Positions 24,574 through 34,031 of a stretch of 64,000 bases of DNA are shown one piece after another. How positions within the stretch are numbered: position 1 is the first letter of the stretch; each line of letters starts with the position of its first letter. Below the pieces are notes generated by a model. That model worked only from the letters and a program-made list of their open reading frames with translations, did no database searches and was not told where the DNA came from. The stretch is from Paenibacillus segetis (GTDB taxonomy: Bacteria; Bacillota; Bacilli; Paenibacillales; Paenibacillaceae): contig NZ_BMFT01000001.1 in the NCBI RefSeq assembly GCF_014639155.1, positions 372,001 to 436,000 of the forward strand, given 5' to 3'. The position numbers and the translations under genes are program-made.

Positions 24574-25344
24574 ATGATTACGTTGGATTTATCTCATCAG
24601 ACAGCGGTTGTCACCGGCGGTAAATCAGGCATTGGACAAGGTATTGTGGAAATTTTGCTGCAAAGTGGGGCCAAGGTCATTTCTGCTGACCTCGCTTATG
24701 AAGAAGATTATCAAGTGATTAACGGACAGTTATTCGAGACTAGATTGGATCTGTCTCAATCAGAAGATATATATCGTTGGTCCAATATCGTGTTAGAACA
24801 AGCGGGGGTTCCGGACATCGTTGTGAATTGTGCCGGCACTTCTACAATGGATTACGTGATTGACAGCAAGCTGGAGGATTGGGAAAAGGTGTTCTCTATT
24901 AATTCCACTGGGTTGTATCTCGTATCCAAAATTTTTGCGAAGGCGATGGTTGATGCCGAGAAGTCGGGTAGAATCATCCAAATCGCATCGCAGGCAGGTA
25001 AGAACGGTTACCGGGCGATGGGCGGTTATTGCGCATCCAAACATGCTGTTCTTGGTTTGACGAAAGTGATGGCGGTTGAACTGGCGAAGCATAATATTCT
25101 GGTCAATGCCGTATGTCCGGGCATCGTAGAGACGCCCATGAAGCATCGGGAGCGCATAGAAGGCGGAGTTATTCGCGGGATGACCGCAGAGGAGATCTAT
25201 GCGGAGGATTGCTCGCAAGTTCCGCTGGGAAGAACCGCCGAGGTTCTGGACGTTGCCAATGTCGTATTGTTCCTGGCTAGTCCATTATCCTCGTATATGA
25301 CCGGACAAGCCATTAATGTAACCGGCGGTATGACTATGCATTAG
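24574..25344 (+). CDS. SDR-family NAD(P)-dependent oxidoreductase
   Basis: 256 residues of a classical short-chain dehydrogenase: cofactor motif TGGKSGIGQG (residues 14-23), NCAGTS, catalytic Ser in IASQAG (about 139), Tyr and Lys in YCASKHA (about 152 and 156), and PGIVETPM after the active site. An acidic residue at the end of the second strand (ISADLAYEED) suggests NAD(H) preference. It starts 5 bp after luxS and precedes metQ, so it belongs to the methionine/LuxS operon, where an SDR is unusual. A role on the pentanedione product or a related sugar-derived ketone is possible but unproven. Confidence 0.85.
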   Translation: MITLDLSHQTAVVTGGKSGIGQGIVEILLQSGAKVISADLAYEEDYQVINGQLFETRLDLSQSEDIYRWSNIVLEQAGVPDIVVNCAGTSTMDYVIDSKLEDWEKVFSINSTGLYLVSKIFAKAMVDAEKSGRIIQIASQAGKNGYRAMGGYCASKHAVLGLTKVMAVELAKHNILVNAVCPGIVETPMKHRERIEGGVIRGMTAEEIYAEDCSQVPLGRTAEVLDVANVVLFLASPLSSYMTGQAINVTGGMTMH

Positions 25345-25363
25345 TAGAGAGGAGAGAATAAAT

Positions 25364-26212
25364 ATGAAAAAGAGTAGATTATGGGGCGGATTAGCCATTG
25401 GATTGGTATTAACACTAGTGATTGCAGGTTGCGGCAGCAAATCATCTGGCGATGGTCAGACAATCGTCATTGGTTCGCAGGGCTCCGACGTTCAGATTTG
25501 GAAGCATATCGCAGAATCTCAGGCGGCCAAGGATGCCAAGCTCAATATCGAAGTCAAGGAGATCAATGGTGGCGTAATATTGAATAATGCGACCAAAGAG
25601 GGAGAAGTTGATGTGAACGCTTTTCAATCTTGGGCCTACCTGGTCAGCTACAATAAAGACAGCAATGCCAATCTTGTAGCGGTAGCGACCACTTATCTTG
25701 AACCGATGGGAATTTATTCTGGAAAGTTCAAAAGTATTGATGAGGTTGTAGATGGCGGTACCGTTGCCTTGGCTGACAATCCAGCCAATACAGCCAGAGG
25801 ATTAAGTCTGCTGCAGGCAGCTGGACTTATCAAATTAAAAGATGATTTCAACTTAGGAACGGGTACGGTTAACGATATCGTCGACAACCCTAAAAATCTG
25901 AATTTTAAGCTGATCGATGACACGACCGGTCCGCGAGTCATTCAAGATGTAGATTTAGTGCTGATTGGTAATACAATCGCTATGGAAGGCGGATTAAATG
26001 TATTGAAGGACTCCTTATTCCATGAGGAAATTTCTGTGGACACGAAAAATAGTATCAACGTGCTTGTAACCACCTCTGATAAACAAAACGATCCTGGTAT
26101 TTTGAAATTAGGCGAATTGTATCATAGTGAAGATACGCAGAAATATATCGATGAAAATTTCGATGGTACTAAAGTGCCTGTAGAAAAGCCAATTTCTTAT
26201 TTGGAACAATAG
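25364..26212 (+). CDS. metQ: Methionine-binding lipoprotein
   Basis: 282 residues. A lipoprotein signal ends in LVIAGCGS with the lipid-anchor Cys near residue 22, followed by the NlpA/MetQ fold (IVIGSQGSDVQIWKHI, VDVNAFQSWAYL, YLEPMGIYSGKFKS, VALADNPANTARGL). It captures methionine outside the membrane and delivers it to MetNI. AGAGGAG precedes ATG 25364. Its separation from metNI by luxS and an SDR gene is the unusual feature of the operon. Full length. Confidence 0.94.
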   Translation: MKKSRLWGGLAIGLVLTLVIAGCGSKSSGDGQTIVIGSQGSDVQIWKHIAESQAAKDAKLNIEVKEINGGVILNNATKEGEVDVNAFQSWAYLVSYNKDSNANLVAVATTYLEPMGIYSGKFKSIDEVVDGGTVALADNPANTARGLSLLQAAGLIKLKDDFNLGTGTVNDIVDNPKNLNFKLIDDTTGPRVIQDVDLVLIGNTIAMEGGLNVLKDSLFHEEISVDTKNSINVLVTTSDKQNDPGILKLGELYHSEDTQKYIDENFDGTKVPVEKPISYLEQ

Positions 26213-26224
26213 AGAGGTTACTTC

Positions 26225-26962
26225 ATGCGAATTGCTATAATTACAGCTATGGAAGAGGAAATGGCTCCTTTTCGCAGTCAGTCGCAAATCAAGGTAAAGA
26301 CACAGGTTGGCAAGGTAATTATTGAAGAAGTCATTTACCGGGGCGAGCCGCTGATTCTGGTGGAGAGTGGAATTGGCAAGGTCAATGCTGCTATTGCGAC
26401 TACACTGCTCATTGAACGGTATAAACCGGATTTGATCATCAACTCCGGCTCGGCAGGCGCATTCGCTGCAGGATTAAGTGTCGGGGATGTCATTGTAGCT
26501 ACCCAGTATGTGTATGGTGATGTCGATGCTACCTGCTTTGGATATGAGCCCGGACAGGTTCCGCAAATGCCGGCGAAATATGAGTTGAATGCTGCCTGGC
26601 TGGATATGGCAAGGCAAACAGCTACAGCAGCAGATCTCCCGTATTTCCTTGATTTCGGATTGGTACTGACCCTGGATTCATTCATGAGTGAATCGGAGCG
26701 GGTAGAAGGAATTAAATCTACCTTTCCTTCGGTCAAGGTATCGGATATGGAGGGGCTGGGTATTGTGCAGGCCGCTGCGCAATATGGAATCCCGGTGTTA
26801 GCTGTAAAGGCGGTATCGGATATTGCTGGCCATGGTAGCGTTACGGCTAACAGCTTCGATGATAATCTGGACGTTGCTGCCGAGCATGCAGCGCATTATA
26901 CCAAGCTGTTGGTTCAGCAGATTCAATCGATTTATGTCAAGAGTGAAGCCGTAGTAGAATAA
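26225..26962 (+). CDS. mtnN: 5'-methylthioadenosine/S-adenosylhomocysteine nucleosidase
   Basis: 245 residues. Hydrolyses S-adenosylhomocysteine to adenine and S-ribosylhomocysteine (the LuxS substrate) and methylthioadenosine to methylthioribose. Family features: AMEEEM at the start (catalytic Glu near 12), SGIGKVNAA, NSGSAGAF, DMEGLGIVQAA for the ribose, and the proton-donating Asp in AVSDIAG. Last gene of the operon, 12 bp after metQ with AGAGG upstream. It makes the operon complete for S-adenosylhomocysteine to homocysteine. Confidence 0.95.
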   Translation: MRIAIITAMEEEMAPFRSQSQIKVKTQVGKVIIEEVIYRGEPLILVESGIGKVNAAIATTLLIERYKPDLIINSGSAGAFAAGLSVGDVIVATQYVYGDVDATCFGYEPGQVPQMPAKYELNAAWLDMARQTATAADLPYFLDFGLVLTLDSFMSESERVEGIKSTFPSVKVSDMEGLGIVQAAAQYGIPVLAVKAVSDIAGHGSVTANSFDDNLDVAAEHAAHYTKLLVQQIQSIYVKSEAVVE

Positions 26963-27064
26963 AATGCTGGGCCTGTAGGCGGTACGTTTAATTAAGCGTA
27001 CTGTTTGCGGGTTTTTGTTCATAAGGTCATGGGTTCAACAAATTAGTGATATTGTATAAAGCTA

Positions 27065-27100
27065 AAGCCGCCTCTCTATTAGGAGAAGCGGCTTATTTAT
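27065..27100 (+). terminator. Terminator between mtnN and brnQ
   Basis: AAGCCGC pairs with GCGGCTT, with extra pairing inside, followed by ATTTAT. A weaker hairpin lies at 26981-27005. Both genes converge here. Confidence 0.6.
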
Positions 27101-27170
27101 CTTTGGAATTTCATTTTGTTTGATGAGTTTTGAAAGGCATATTCGGTTATTGATCGGTATAGCCGACTCA

Positions 27171-28511
27171 TCAGTCTTCCAAGAGACTAGAAGATGGTTG
27201 TCCCATTAGTCGTTCCGGCAGAAGAAGCCCAATCAGCACTCCCACACAAGCTGGAATAAGCCAGCCCAATCCGAAACTATACAATGGTAAGTACTGAGTA
27301 AACCAGTCATGGAGCTGCTCTAGATTTAGTGGCGTATCTTTAAGACCGTCGACCAGGCTGACGAGAAAAGTTAGAAATAAGCTAATCCCGTATACGGTGC
27401 GCTTACCTTTGAACAAATCATGAAAGAATGTGAGTATGATGAGCACGATAGCTAGCGGGTACAGTATCGTCAGAACAGGCACGGAAAAGTGGATTAATTG
27501 CTCTAGACCGATATTGGCAAGTAGGGCGCCGATAACACTCAAGACGACGCAGAAACTTTTATACGAGATGCCTGGAATGATCTTCTGAAAATAGCTGCTA
27601 CAAGCGGTGGTCAGGCCGATGCTTGTCGTCAGGCAGGCAAGCAGTACAATGATGCCGAGTACAAAACCTCCGAACGTGCCGAAGTATTGGCTAGTGACCA
27701 GGTTCAACACCTCGCCGCCATTGGCCAGAATACCGAAGGTGGATACGCTACTTGCTCCGATATAAGTCAGGGATGTGTAAATCACGGCGAGCATTGCTGC
27801 TGCAATCAAGGACGCTTGGAAGCAGACTTTCAGAATGCTTTTACGTTCGTAGACCCCTTTCGCGCGAATAGCGTCTATGACGATAATGCCGAATACTAAT
27901 GCCGCGAGCGCATCCATCGTTAAATACCCCTCTTGAAATCCTTTAAAGAAGGCTTGGGAGGCATAACCGGGTTCTGGTTTTTGAGGCTCGCCCAGGGGTG
28001 CCGCAAAGGAAGTTATGGCCAACAAGGTGATGCAGGCGATCAAAATAGGAGTTAGTATCTTTCCTATGATATCAACCGTTTTTGCAGGGTTAATGGAAAG
28101 GAGCAAGGTCACCCCAAAAAATAATACAGTGAAGACCACCATGGCTAGCGGACCATGCTCCGTTTCGATATATGGCTTAACAGCGATTTCGTACGAAACG
28201 CTACCAGTTCTCGGCATAGCAAACAATGGTCCGATCGTTAAGTACAGCAAAGTGGTGAAGCCGAAGGCAAACCAAGGATGCACGCGATTAATCAATGCTA
28301 GCAAATTTTTCGAGCCGGAAAATCCGAGCGCTAACGTTCCAAACAAGGGCAGGCCGACGCCCGTGATCAGGAAGCCCAGATTGGCTTGCCAATACTGATC
28401 ACCTGCGTTCTGACCCATCATCGCGGGGAATACGAGATTTCCTGCTCCGAAGAACAAGGCAAAAAGCATGAGTCCGATTGTCAATGTGTTACTGAAAGGA
28501 ATGCGTTGCAT
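27171..28511 (-). CDS. brnQ: Branched-chain amino acid transport carrier BrnQ
   Basis: 446 residues with about twelve membrane segments, full length. The N-terminal FFGAGNLVFPAMMGQNAG stretch is typical of LIVCS-family sodium- or proton-coupled importers of leucine, isoleucine and valine. Further features: GLPLFGTLALG, FKGFQEGYLTMDALAALVFG and repeated GL/T stretches. AGGAGAG precedes ATG 28511. Monocistronic, divergent from the LRR protein. No T-box, CodY-like box or other leader structure was obvious upstream. Confidence 0.93.
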   Translation of the reverse strand: MQRIPFSNTLTIGLMLFALFFGAGNLVFPAMMGQNAGDQYWQANLGFLITGVGLPLFGTLALGFSGSKNLLALINRVHPWFAFGFTTLLYLTIGPLFAMPRTGSVSYEIAVKPYIETEHGPLAMVVFTVLFFGVTLLLSINPAKTVDIIGKILTPILIACITLLAITSFAAPLGEPQKPEPGYASQAFFKGFQEGYLTMDALAALVFGIIVIDAIRAKGVYERKSILKVCFQASLIAAAMLAVIYTSLTYIGASSVSTFGILANGGEVLNLVTSQYFGTFGGFVLGIIVLLACLTTSIGLTTACSSYFQKIIPGISYKSFCVVLSVIGALLANIGLEQLIHFSVPVLTILYPLAIVLIILTFFHDLFKGKRTVYGISLFLTFLVSLVDGLKDTPLNLEQLHDWFTQYLPLYSFGLGWLIPACVGVLIGLLLPERLMGQPSSSLLED

Positions 28512-28840
28512 AGAATGTCTCTCCTGTATCTAAAATTCATTTTATTATTAACACTTAAACAAGATCATTCGAATAAGATCTCTTCGACATTAATCGACAG
28601 ATCTATTATAGGGTAAAAGGAGGATGAATCCAATGACAGAGACTGGTATCTGTTAGGGTACCCCGATGGGAGGGAATGTAAAAGCCATCTTCAATACATC
28701 CAACATTTGTTTATTTGTTAGCGAGACTTCAGGTGTTATACTAATCTGTCGATAGCGTAACGGATATACATATCGTCTGTTCTTATCAGGAAGAACCGGG
28801 TAATATACTCGTAATACAGTCATAAGGGGGAATGGGCATC
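28512..28840. other. Divergent intergenic region, no gene identified
   Basis: 329 bp between brnQ and the LRR gene. It has a strong AAAAGGAGG near 28617 followed only by a ten-codon ORF ending at TAG 28654, which I do not consider a gene. Several short A/T-rich promoter-like stretches are present, but no operator or riboswitch could be assigned. Confidence 0.4.
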
Positions 28841-30343
28841 ATGAAGAAACGTATTACTGTAAGCTTAGTTATGTTTATTGTTGTTCTAAGTATGGTCCTT
28901 CCAGGACAAGCTTCGATGGAAGCGCTTAGCCAAGAACCGGTTATTAAGGATAAAATTCTCGAACAAGCGATCCATTCGTGGTTAGCTAAAGAAGGCGATG
29001 AACCACTTACGAAAGCGGATTTAGAATCTCTCACCAATGTATCTTTAGCGGGAAAAGGAATTAAAGATCTGCAGGGACTGGAGTATGCCGTTAATATCAC
29101 GGAACTCGATTTAGACAATAATACAATTACGGATCTTACACCCCTAAAGAAACTTACAAAGATCCGTAGTCTTAGCCTCAAAGACAATCAAATCTCATCG
29201 ATTGAGGATTTGTCCGCTCTGAAGGATTTGAAGTATCTAGAAGTAAGCTGGAATCAGATCTCATCCTTGGATGTAGTGAAACAGTTGCCGAGTCTAATCG
29301 AATTGGTCGCCGACCACAACCAAATTTCGAATACCCAGGGGCTCTCTAGTGCCGCAGAATTATCGTATTTGAAAATGAGTGACAATGCGATAGAGGACAT
29401 AGCTCCTCTCGGCAATATAAAAAAGCTGACATATCTTAATGTATCTTATAATAAAATCAAGGATTTTGCGCCACTACGGAAGCTATCCAAAAGTCTGACG
29501 TATCTGGGGATTGATGGCGATCAGGTTACAGATCTTAAGATGATAGAAGGATTTTATAATCTAGAAGGTCTCTCTGCTAGCAACAATAACATCGAGAGTC
29601 TTGCCCCTTTAGCGAAATTAACTAACTTGTCTTCATTGGATCTATCTTCTAACAAGATTAAAGATTTAGATCCGTTACAACACTTGAATAAGCTGAGTAC
29701 CCTCTACTTGGATAACAACCGAGTGTGGAATTTGGAACCGTTAAGAAATTTGAAAGCCCTAAACATCCTCAATTTGAGCAACAACCGGGTGTGGAATTTG
29801 GAGCCGATTCAAAAGAATAGTTTTGATTTTCATTGGGATACAGGGGCGGAACGATACGGACTGCAGTTGGATAATAACTACTTGGACTTAAGCCAAGGAA
29901 CCCAAACTTATAAAATATTTAAAAAATTGAATGCGGATCCATATGGTATTAGATCTCAGGGTAAGACTCAACGTTTAATTATCGGCAGCAAGACAGCCTA
30001 TTTGGGCGACAGTATTTACAATTTAACAGCAGCGCCATTCATTCAGACAGGTCGTACCTATGTGCCTATACGTTTCATTTCCGAGAAACTTGGGGCAAAG
30101 GTAAATTGGAACCAGAATACGAAAGAGGTAACGATTCAACAAGACGATAAGACCATTCGTTGGTATGTAGGGAATAAGCAAGTGAAGATCAACCAGCAAA
30201 CCGTGATGTCCGACGCGCCTTTACTACTGAGAAATAACAGTACTTTTGTTCCAGTACGCTTTGTGTCGGAGCAACTGAATACTTCTGTTGAATATTTAGG
30301 CAGCAAAAAAATGGTCATCATATTCGAGAATAAGACCACATAA
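28841..30343 (+). CDS. Secreted leucine-rich-repeat protein with copper-amine-oxidase-like C-terminal domain
   Basis: 500 residues. I use ATG 28841, ten bases after AAGGGGG; the ATG at 28832 touches that site. A signal peptide (VMFIVVLSMVLPGQA) leads into about ten internalin-type 22-residue leucine-rich repeats (residues 70-330, pattern LTNLSSLDLSSNKIKDLDPL). The last 110 residues hold a copper amine oxidase N-terminal-like domain (FIQTGRTYVPIRFISEKLGA, repeated in part as FVPVRFVSEQL), a non-catalytic module common on Paenibacillus surface proteins. Likely a cell-surface binding protein. A terminator follows at 30383. Confidence 0.88.
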   Translation: MKKRITVSLVMFIVVLSMVLPGQASMEALSQEPVIKDKILEQAIHSWLAKEGDEPLTKADLESLTNVSLAGKGIKDLQGLEYAVNITELDLDNNTITDLTPLKKLTKIRSLSLKDNQISSIEDLSALKDLKYLEVSWNQISSLDVVKQLPSLIELVADHNQISNTQGLSSAAELSYLKMSDNAIEDIAPLGNIKKLTYLNVSYNKIKDFAPLRKLSKSLTYLGIDGDQVTDLKMIEGFYNLEGLSASNNNIESLAPLAKLTNLSSLDLSSNKIKDLDPLQHLNKLSTLYLDNNRVWNLEPLRNLKALNILNLSNNRVWNLEPIQKNSFDFHWDTGAERYGLQLDNNYLDLSQGTQTYKIFKKLNADPYGIRSQGKTQRLIIGSKTAYLGDSIYNLTAAPFIQTGRTYVPIRFISEKLGAKVNWNQNTKEVTIQQDDKTIRWYVGNKQVKINQQTVMSDAPLLLRNNSTFVPVRFVSEQLNTSVEYLGSKKMVIIFENKTT

Positions 30344-30382
30344 CGGATGAAGAATCGAGTTGATGGTTGAGCTAGCACAGGA

Positions 30383-30409
30383 AAAGGAGCCTAAAGAGGC
30401 TCCTTTTTT
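30383..30409 (+). terminator. Rho-independent terminator after the LRR gene
   Basis: AAAGGAGCC pairs with GGCTCCTTT around six bases, followed by TTTTT. Confidence 0.9.
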
Positions 30410-30494
30410 GTTTAAATGTAGAGATCGATAGACCACTGGATTATCGCCCTTTCCTTCGGTTATCCTTATATTAGGGATAGGGGGATGTGGAAGT

Positions 30495-31715
30495 ATGAAC
30501 AGAGAACAGATCCTGAACAATCTCAGATCGCAATTAGAGATGGGCAATCATATTATTGGTGTGGGCACAGGTGCGGGAATTACAGCAAAATATGTCAAGC
30601 AGGGTGGGGCTGATTTCATTCTGACGTTGAACTCGGGTAAATTTCGGCAAATGGGGAGAAGCTCGCTGGCTGGTTTTTTACCATTTTGTAATAGCAATGA
30701 TATGGTCATGGACTTTGGATCGAGGGAGATCATTCCTTTAGTTAAGGATATGCCTATTATATTTGGACTCAATGCAACCGATCCGACAAAGGATATGGAA
30801 GACTACATAAGTGAAATAAAGGCTAAAGGATTCTCCGGTATTAATAACTACCCTACCGTTGGACTCATAGATGGCCGCTTTAGCGAGGCGCTGCAAGAAG
30901 ATGGGAATGATTATTTGCTTGAAGTAGAAGCGATAAGATTAGCTCATGAGAAGGATCTGTTCACCGTTGCTTTTGTATTTGATGAAATCCAAGCAGCACA
31001 GATGATCGAGGCCGGCGCGGATATTATTTGTGCGCATTTAGGTTTGACGGAAGGCGGATTATTAGGAGCCAAGAAGGTATTTTCGCTCGAAGCTGCCAAG
31101 GTGAAAGCGGACAAGATCTTTCATGCATGCAATGAGTTGAAGCCGGGCATCATTAAGTTAGTATATGGTGGTCCTGTAAAAACGCCAATTGATGTTCAGT
31201 ATATGTATAGCAACAATGAGAATTTAATGGGGTATATTGGGGGCTCTGCATTTGAGCGAATTCCCTCGGAGAAGTCCATTACCAATATAACGAAGGCTTT
31301 TAAGATATCGGGGAAGCTTGATGAAGATGACCTTATGGTCAAAATGTTAGACGGAATCACGAAGCACTATGACTATGTTGAATTTGTCAAAGAATACGTG
31401 GCCCAGAATTATATGAATGAGATTTCATTTATAGATTTAGCCAAGGTGGCTCATGTATCCCGAAGTTACTTGAGTAGTTTATTTACCAAGCAAGTAGGTT
31501 GCAGCTTCCAGACGTATATCGTGCAATATCGCATGGATAAAGCAGCCGAGATTTTAGATAGAGAAAATATCCAATTATCCGAGTTAGCACCACTAGTCGG
31601 TTATCAAGATTACGCACAGTTTAGCAAAATGTTTAAGAAATACAAAGGTTGTACGCCAAAACAATATAAATCTAACATAAACACAAAAACACATGACATA
31701 AAAGCGTTTTCATAA
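30495..31715 (+). CDS. AraC-type regulator with PEP-hydrolase-like TIM-barrel sensor domain
   Basis: 406 residues in two parts. Residues 1-275 are a TIM-barrel of the PEP_hydrolase (TIM-barrel signal transduction) family, closely similar to the separate protein encoded at 33072: shared [50 protein letters not shown] and LVYGGPV. Residues 300-400 are two AraC helix-turn-helix motifs (IDLAKVAHVSRSYLSSLF; ELAPLVGYQDYAQFSKMF). It is most likely a transcription factor that senses the ligand or substrate of the neighbouring enzymes and activates their genes at 31837 and 33072. A terminator-like hairpin separates it from them. Ligand unknown. Confidence 0.85.
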   Translation: MNREQILNNLRSQLEMGNHIIGVGTGAGITAKYVKQGGADFILTLNSGKFRQMGRSSLAGFLPFCNSNDMVMDFGSREIIPLVKDMPIIFGLNATDPTKDMEDYISEIKAKGFSGINNYPTVGLIDGRFSEALQEDGNDYLLEVEAIRLAHEKDLFTVAFVFDEIQAAQMIEAGADIICAHLGLTEGGLLGAKKVFSLEAAKVKADKIFHACNELKPGIIKLVYGGPVKTPIDVQYMYSNNENLMGYIGGSAFERIPSEKSITNITKAFKISGKLDEDDLMVKMLDGITKHYDYVEFVKEYVAQNYMNEISFIDLAKVAHVSRSYLSSLFTKQVGCSFQTYIVQYRMDKAAEILDRENIQLSELAPLVGYQDYAQFSKMFKKYKGCTPKQYKSNINTKTHDIKAFS

Positions 31716-31726
31716 ATGAGCTCAGA

Positions 31727-31762
31727 AAGTATGATTAATGTATAGTTAATCGTACTTTTTTT
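31727..31762 (+). terminator. Terminator between the AraC fusion gene and the Tm-1-like gene
   Basis: AGTATGATTAA pairs with TTAATCGTACT (one G-T pair), followed by seven T. It would isolate the regulator's transcript from the enzyme genes. Confidence 0.8.
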
Positions 31763-31836
31763 ATGGAGAGCGTTCTCGAAGACGTGGTCTAGCACTGTAC
31801 AGGCTAGGTCATCAAATTAAAGAGGAGGTTAGCGAA

Positions 31837-33045
31837 ATGAAGACCATTGCCATTGCAGGAACATTTGACACCAAGGGTGACGAGTATTTATATATCAAAA
31901 AGTTACTTGAAGATTTAGAACTGAATACTTTTACCATTCATACGGGGGTGTTTGAACCAACATTTACGCCTGACGTATCGAACCGTAAAGTAGCCGAGGC
32001 CGCAGGTATGGATATGACAGAGCTTGCTGCTAACAAGGACCGAGCATTAGCAACCGAAGTATTATCCAAAGGGATGGAGAAACTAGTACCTGAATTATTT
32101 AAGCAGGGCAAATTTGATGGCATTATTTCTTTTGGCGGAACGGGAGGAACTTCACTGGTGACACCGGGAATGCGTGCATTGCCGATTGGTGTACCGAAAG
32201 TGATGGTCTCGACTGTAGCATCAGGAAACACGGCTCCTTACGTTGGCACTAGTGATATTGTCATGATGCCGTCCGTAGTGGATGTTGCAGGACTTAACTC
32301 GATTTCGACCAAGATTTTTACCAATGCCGCCTTCGCTATCGCAGGGATGGTGAAGTTTGAGAATAAACAAGTAATCGAGAAAAAACCGCTGATTGCCACA
32401 ACGATGTTTGGGGTAACGACACCATGTGTGACGGCAGCCCGCAACTATCTTGAAACCAGAGGTTATGAAGTGCTGGTGTTCCATGCAACAGGTGTAGGTG
32501 GCCAGTCGATGGAAGCCCTGATTGAGGCGGGATTTATTGAAGGGGTATTAGATTTGACCACCACAGAGTGGGCAGATGAAATAATTGGCGGTGTGCTGAA
32601 TGCTGGACCTCATCGTCTGGAAGCGGCAAGTAAACATCATATCCCGCAGGTTGTATCTGTAGGTGCGCTTGATATGTGTAACTTTGGACCTTATGATACG
32701 GTACCGGAGAAATTTGCAGGGCATAAGTTCTATAAACACAATCCTACGGTAACACTCATGAGAACAACAGTGGAAGAGAATGAAGCCATCGGCAAAAAAC
32801 TCGTTGAGAAATTAAATATGGCTAGAGAGAAAACCGCGCTGATGTTGCCTCTCAAAGGCATATCCGGCATTGATGTCGAAGGTGAAGCCTTCTATGGTCC
32901 CCAGGAAGATAAGATGTTATTTGATACATTAAGAAACGGTATTAACCGAAATGTTGTAGAACTTATTGAAATGGATTATGCCATTAATGACGTAGAGTTT
33001 GCCGAAGCAGCGGCACAGAAACTAATCGAACTCATGAATAAATAA
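31837..33045 (+). CDS. Tm-1-like ATP-binding protein (UPF0261)
   Basis: 402 residues with GAGGAGG before ATG 31837. Matches the UPF0261/Tm-1-like family: start IAIAGTFDTKGDEY, nucleotide-contact stretch ISFGGTGGTSLVTPGMR, the VASGNTAPYVGTSDI segment and C-terminal GISGIDVEGEAFYGP. The plant member Tm-1 binds viral replicase; bacterial members are of unknown function and usually sit next to a PEP-hydrolase-like TIM-barrel gene, as here (33072, 26 bp downstream). The pair is probably a two-step catabolic or salvage unit controlled by the fusion regulator upstream. Full length. Confidence 0.85.
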   Translation: MKTIAIAGTFDTKGDEYLYIKKLLEDLELNTFTIHTGVFEPTFTPDVSNRKVAEAAGMDMTELAANKDRALATEVLSKGMEKLVPELFKQGKFDGIISFGGTGGTSLVTPGMRALPIGVPKVMVSTVASGNTAPYVGTSDIVMMPSVVDVAGLNSISTKIFTNAAFAIAGMVKFENKQVIEKKPLIATTMFGVTTPCVTAARNYLETRGYEVLVFHATGVGGQSMEALIEAGFIEGVLDLTTTEWADEIIGGVLNAGPHRLEAASKHHIPQVVSVGALDMCNFGPYDTVPEKFAGHKFYKHNPTVTLMRTTVEENEAIGKKLVEKLNMAREKTALMLPLKGISGIDVEGEAFYGPQEDKMLFDTLRNGINRNVVELIEMDYAINDVEFAEAAAQKLIELMNK

Positions 33046-33071
33046 AATAAACACATTGGAGGAGTTTAACC

Positions 33072-33902
33072 ATGAACAAAAATACAAGAACAGAAATTAT
33101 GGCGAAGTTCAGAGACGAAGTTAAGAATGGGAAGATTCTTTTGGGCGTAGGTGCCGGTACAGGGATTACTGCTAAGAGCAGCGAAGCTGGCGGAGCGGAT
33201 ATGCTGATCGTCTACAACTCAGGAAGATATAGAATGGCAGGACGTGGATCGCTCGCAGGTTTACTATCTTATGGCGATGCCAATCAAATTGTCGTTGAGA
33301 TGGGTTCCGAAGTCCTTCCTGTTGTCAAAGATACCCCGGTATTAGCAGGGGTGTGCGGAACGGATCCTTTTCGGGTGATGGAAGTGTATTTGAAGCAGCT
33401 TAAGAACCAAGGATTTAGTGGCGTTCAGAACTTCCCGACCGTAGGGTTGATTGATGGGGTGTTCAGACAAAACCTAGAAGAGACAGGTATGGGCTATGGT
33501 CTAGAAGTCGACATGATTAGAACTGCGCATGAATTAGACATGCTGACTACGCCATACGTATTTGATCCTGAACAAGCCAAAGCCATGGCCGAAGCAGGAG
33601 CCGATATCCTGGTAGCGCATATGGGCTTAACGACTAAAGGCACCATTGGAGCCAAGACTGCTCTTACCCTAGATGATTGCGTAGAAAAGATTGAGGCGAT
33701 TATCAAAGCAGGTAAAGCTGTGAATCCAGACATCATGGTCATTTGTCACGGTGGACCGATCGCCGAACCGGAAGATGCTGCGTACGTAATCGAAAGAACG
33801 GAAGGCATCGACGGATTCTTTGGGGCATCGAGTATTGAACGATTTGCTGCGGAGAAAGGGATTAAGGAACAAACTGTGTTGTTTAAGACCATCACTAAGT
33901 AA
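33072..33902 (+). CDS. Phosphoenolpyruvate hydrolase family TIM-barrel protein
   Basis: 276 residues with TTGGAGGAG before ATG 33072. TIM-barrel of the PEP_hydrolase family: [50 protein letters not shown] and VICHGGPI, with the C-terminal [11 protein letters not shown]. It is the standalone paralogue of the sensor domain in the regulator at 30495 and forms a unit with the Tm-1-like gene. The family name is historical and the reaction has not been clearly established as far as I know. A 38-bp piece of this gene (33696-33733) reappears at 38198. Terminator at 33953. Confidence 0.87.
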   Translation: MNKNTRTEIMAKFRDEVKNGKILLGVGAGTGITAKSSEAGGADMLIVYNSGRYRMAGRGSLAGLLSYGDANQIVVEMGSEVLPVVKDTPVLAGVCGTDPFRVMEVYLKQLKNQGFSGVQNFPTVGLIDGVFRQNLEETGMGYGLEVDMIRTAHELDMLTTPYVFDPEQAKAMAEAGADILVAHMGLTTKGTIGAKTALTLDDCVEKIEAIIKAGKAVNPDIMVICHGGPIAEPEDAAYVIERTEGIDGFFGASSIERFAAEKGIKEQTVLFKTITK

Positions 33903-33952
33903 TAGGTTATAGACAACGAAACCTCCGTTATGGGGTAATGGATAGAATGGAT

Positions 33953-33984
33953 AAAAAGGTGTAGCTTATGGCTACACCTTTTTG
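33953..33984. terminator. Bidirectional terminator
   Basis: AAAAAGGTGTAGC pairs with GGCTACACCTTTTT around a four-base loop, with A and T runs on both sides, between convergent genes. Confidence 0.9.
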
Positions 33985-34031
33985 TTGACTTTTTAAAGTT
34001 GGGAATAATAATCCAGATGGTTTAATCCATT

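Noticed and set aside
28512-28840. T-box or other leader upstream of brnQ.
   Set aside because: No T-box motif or terminator/antiterminator pair was visible on the minus strand.
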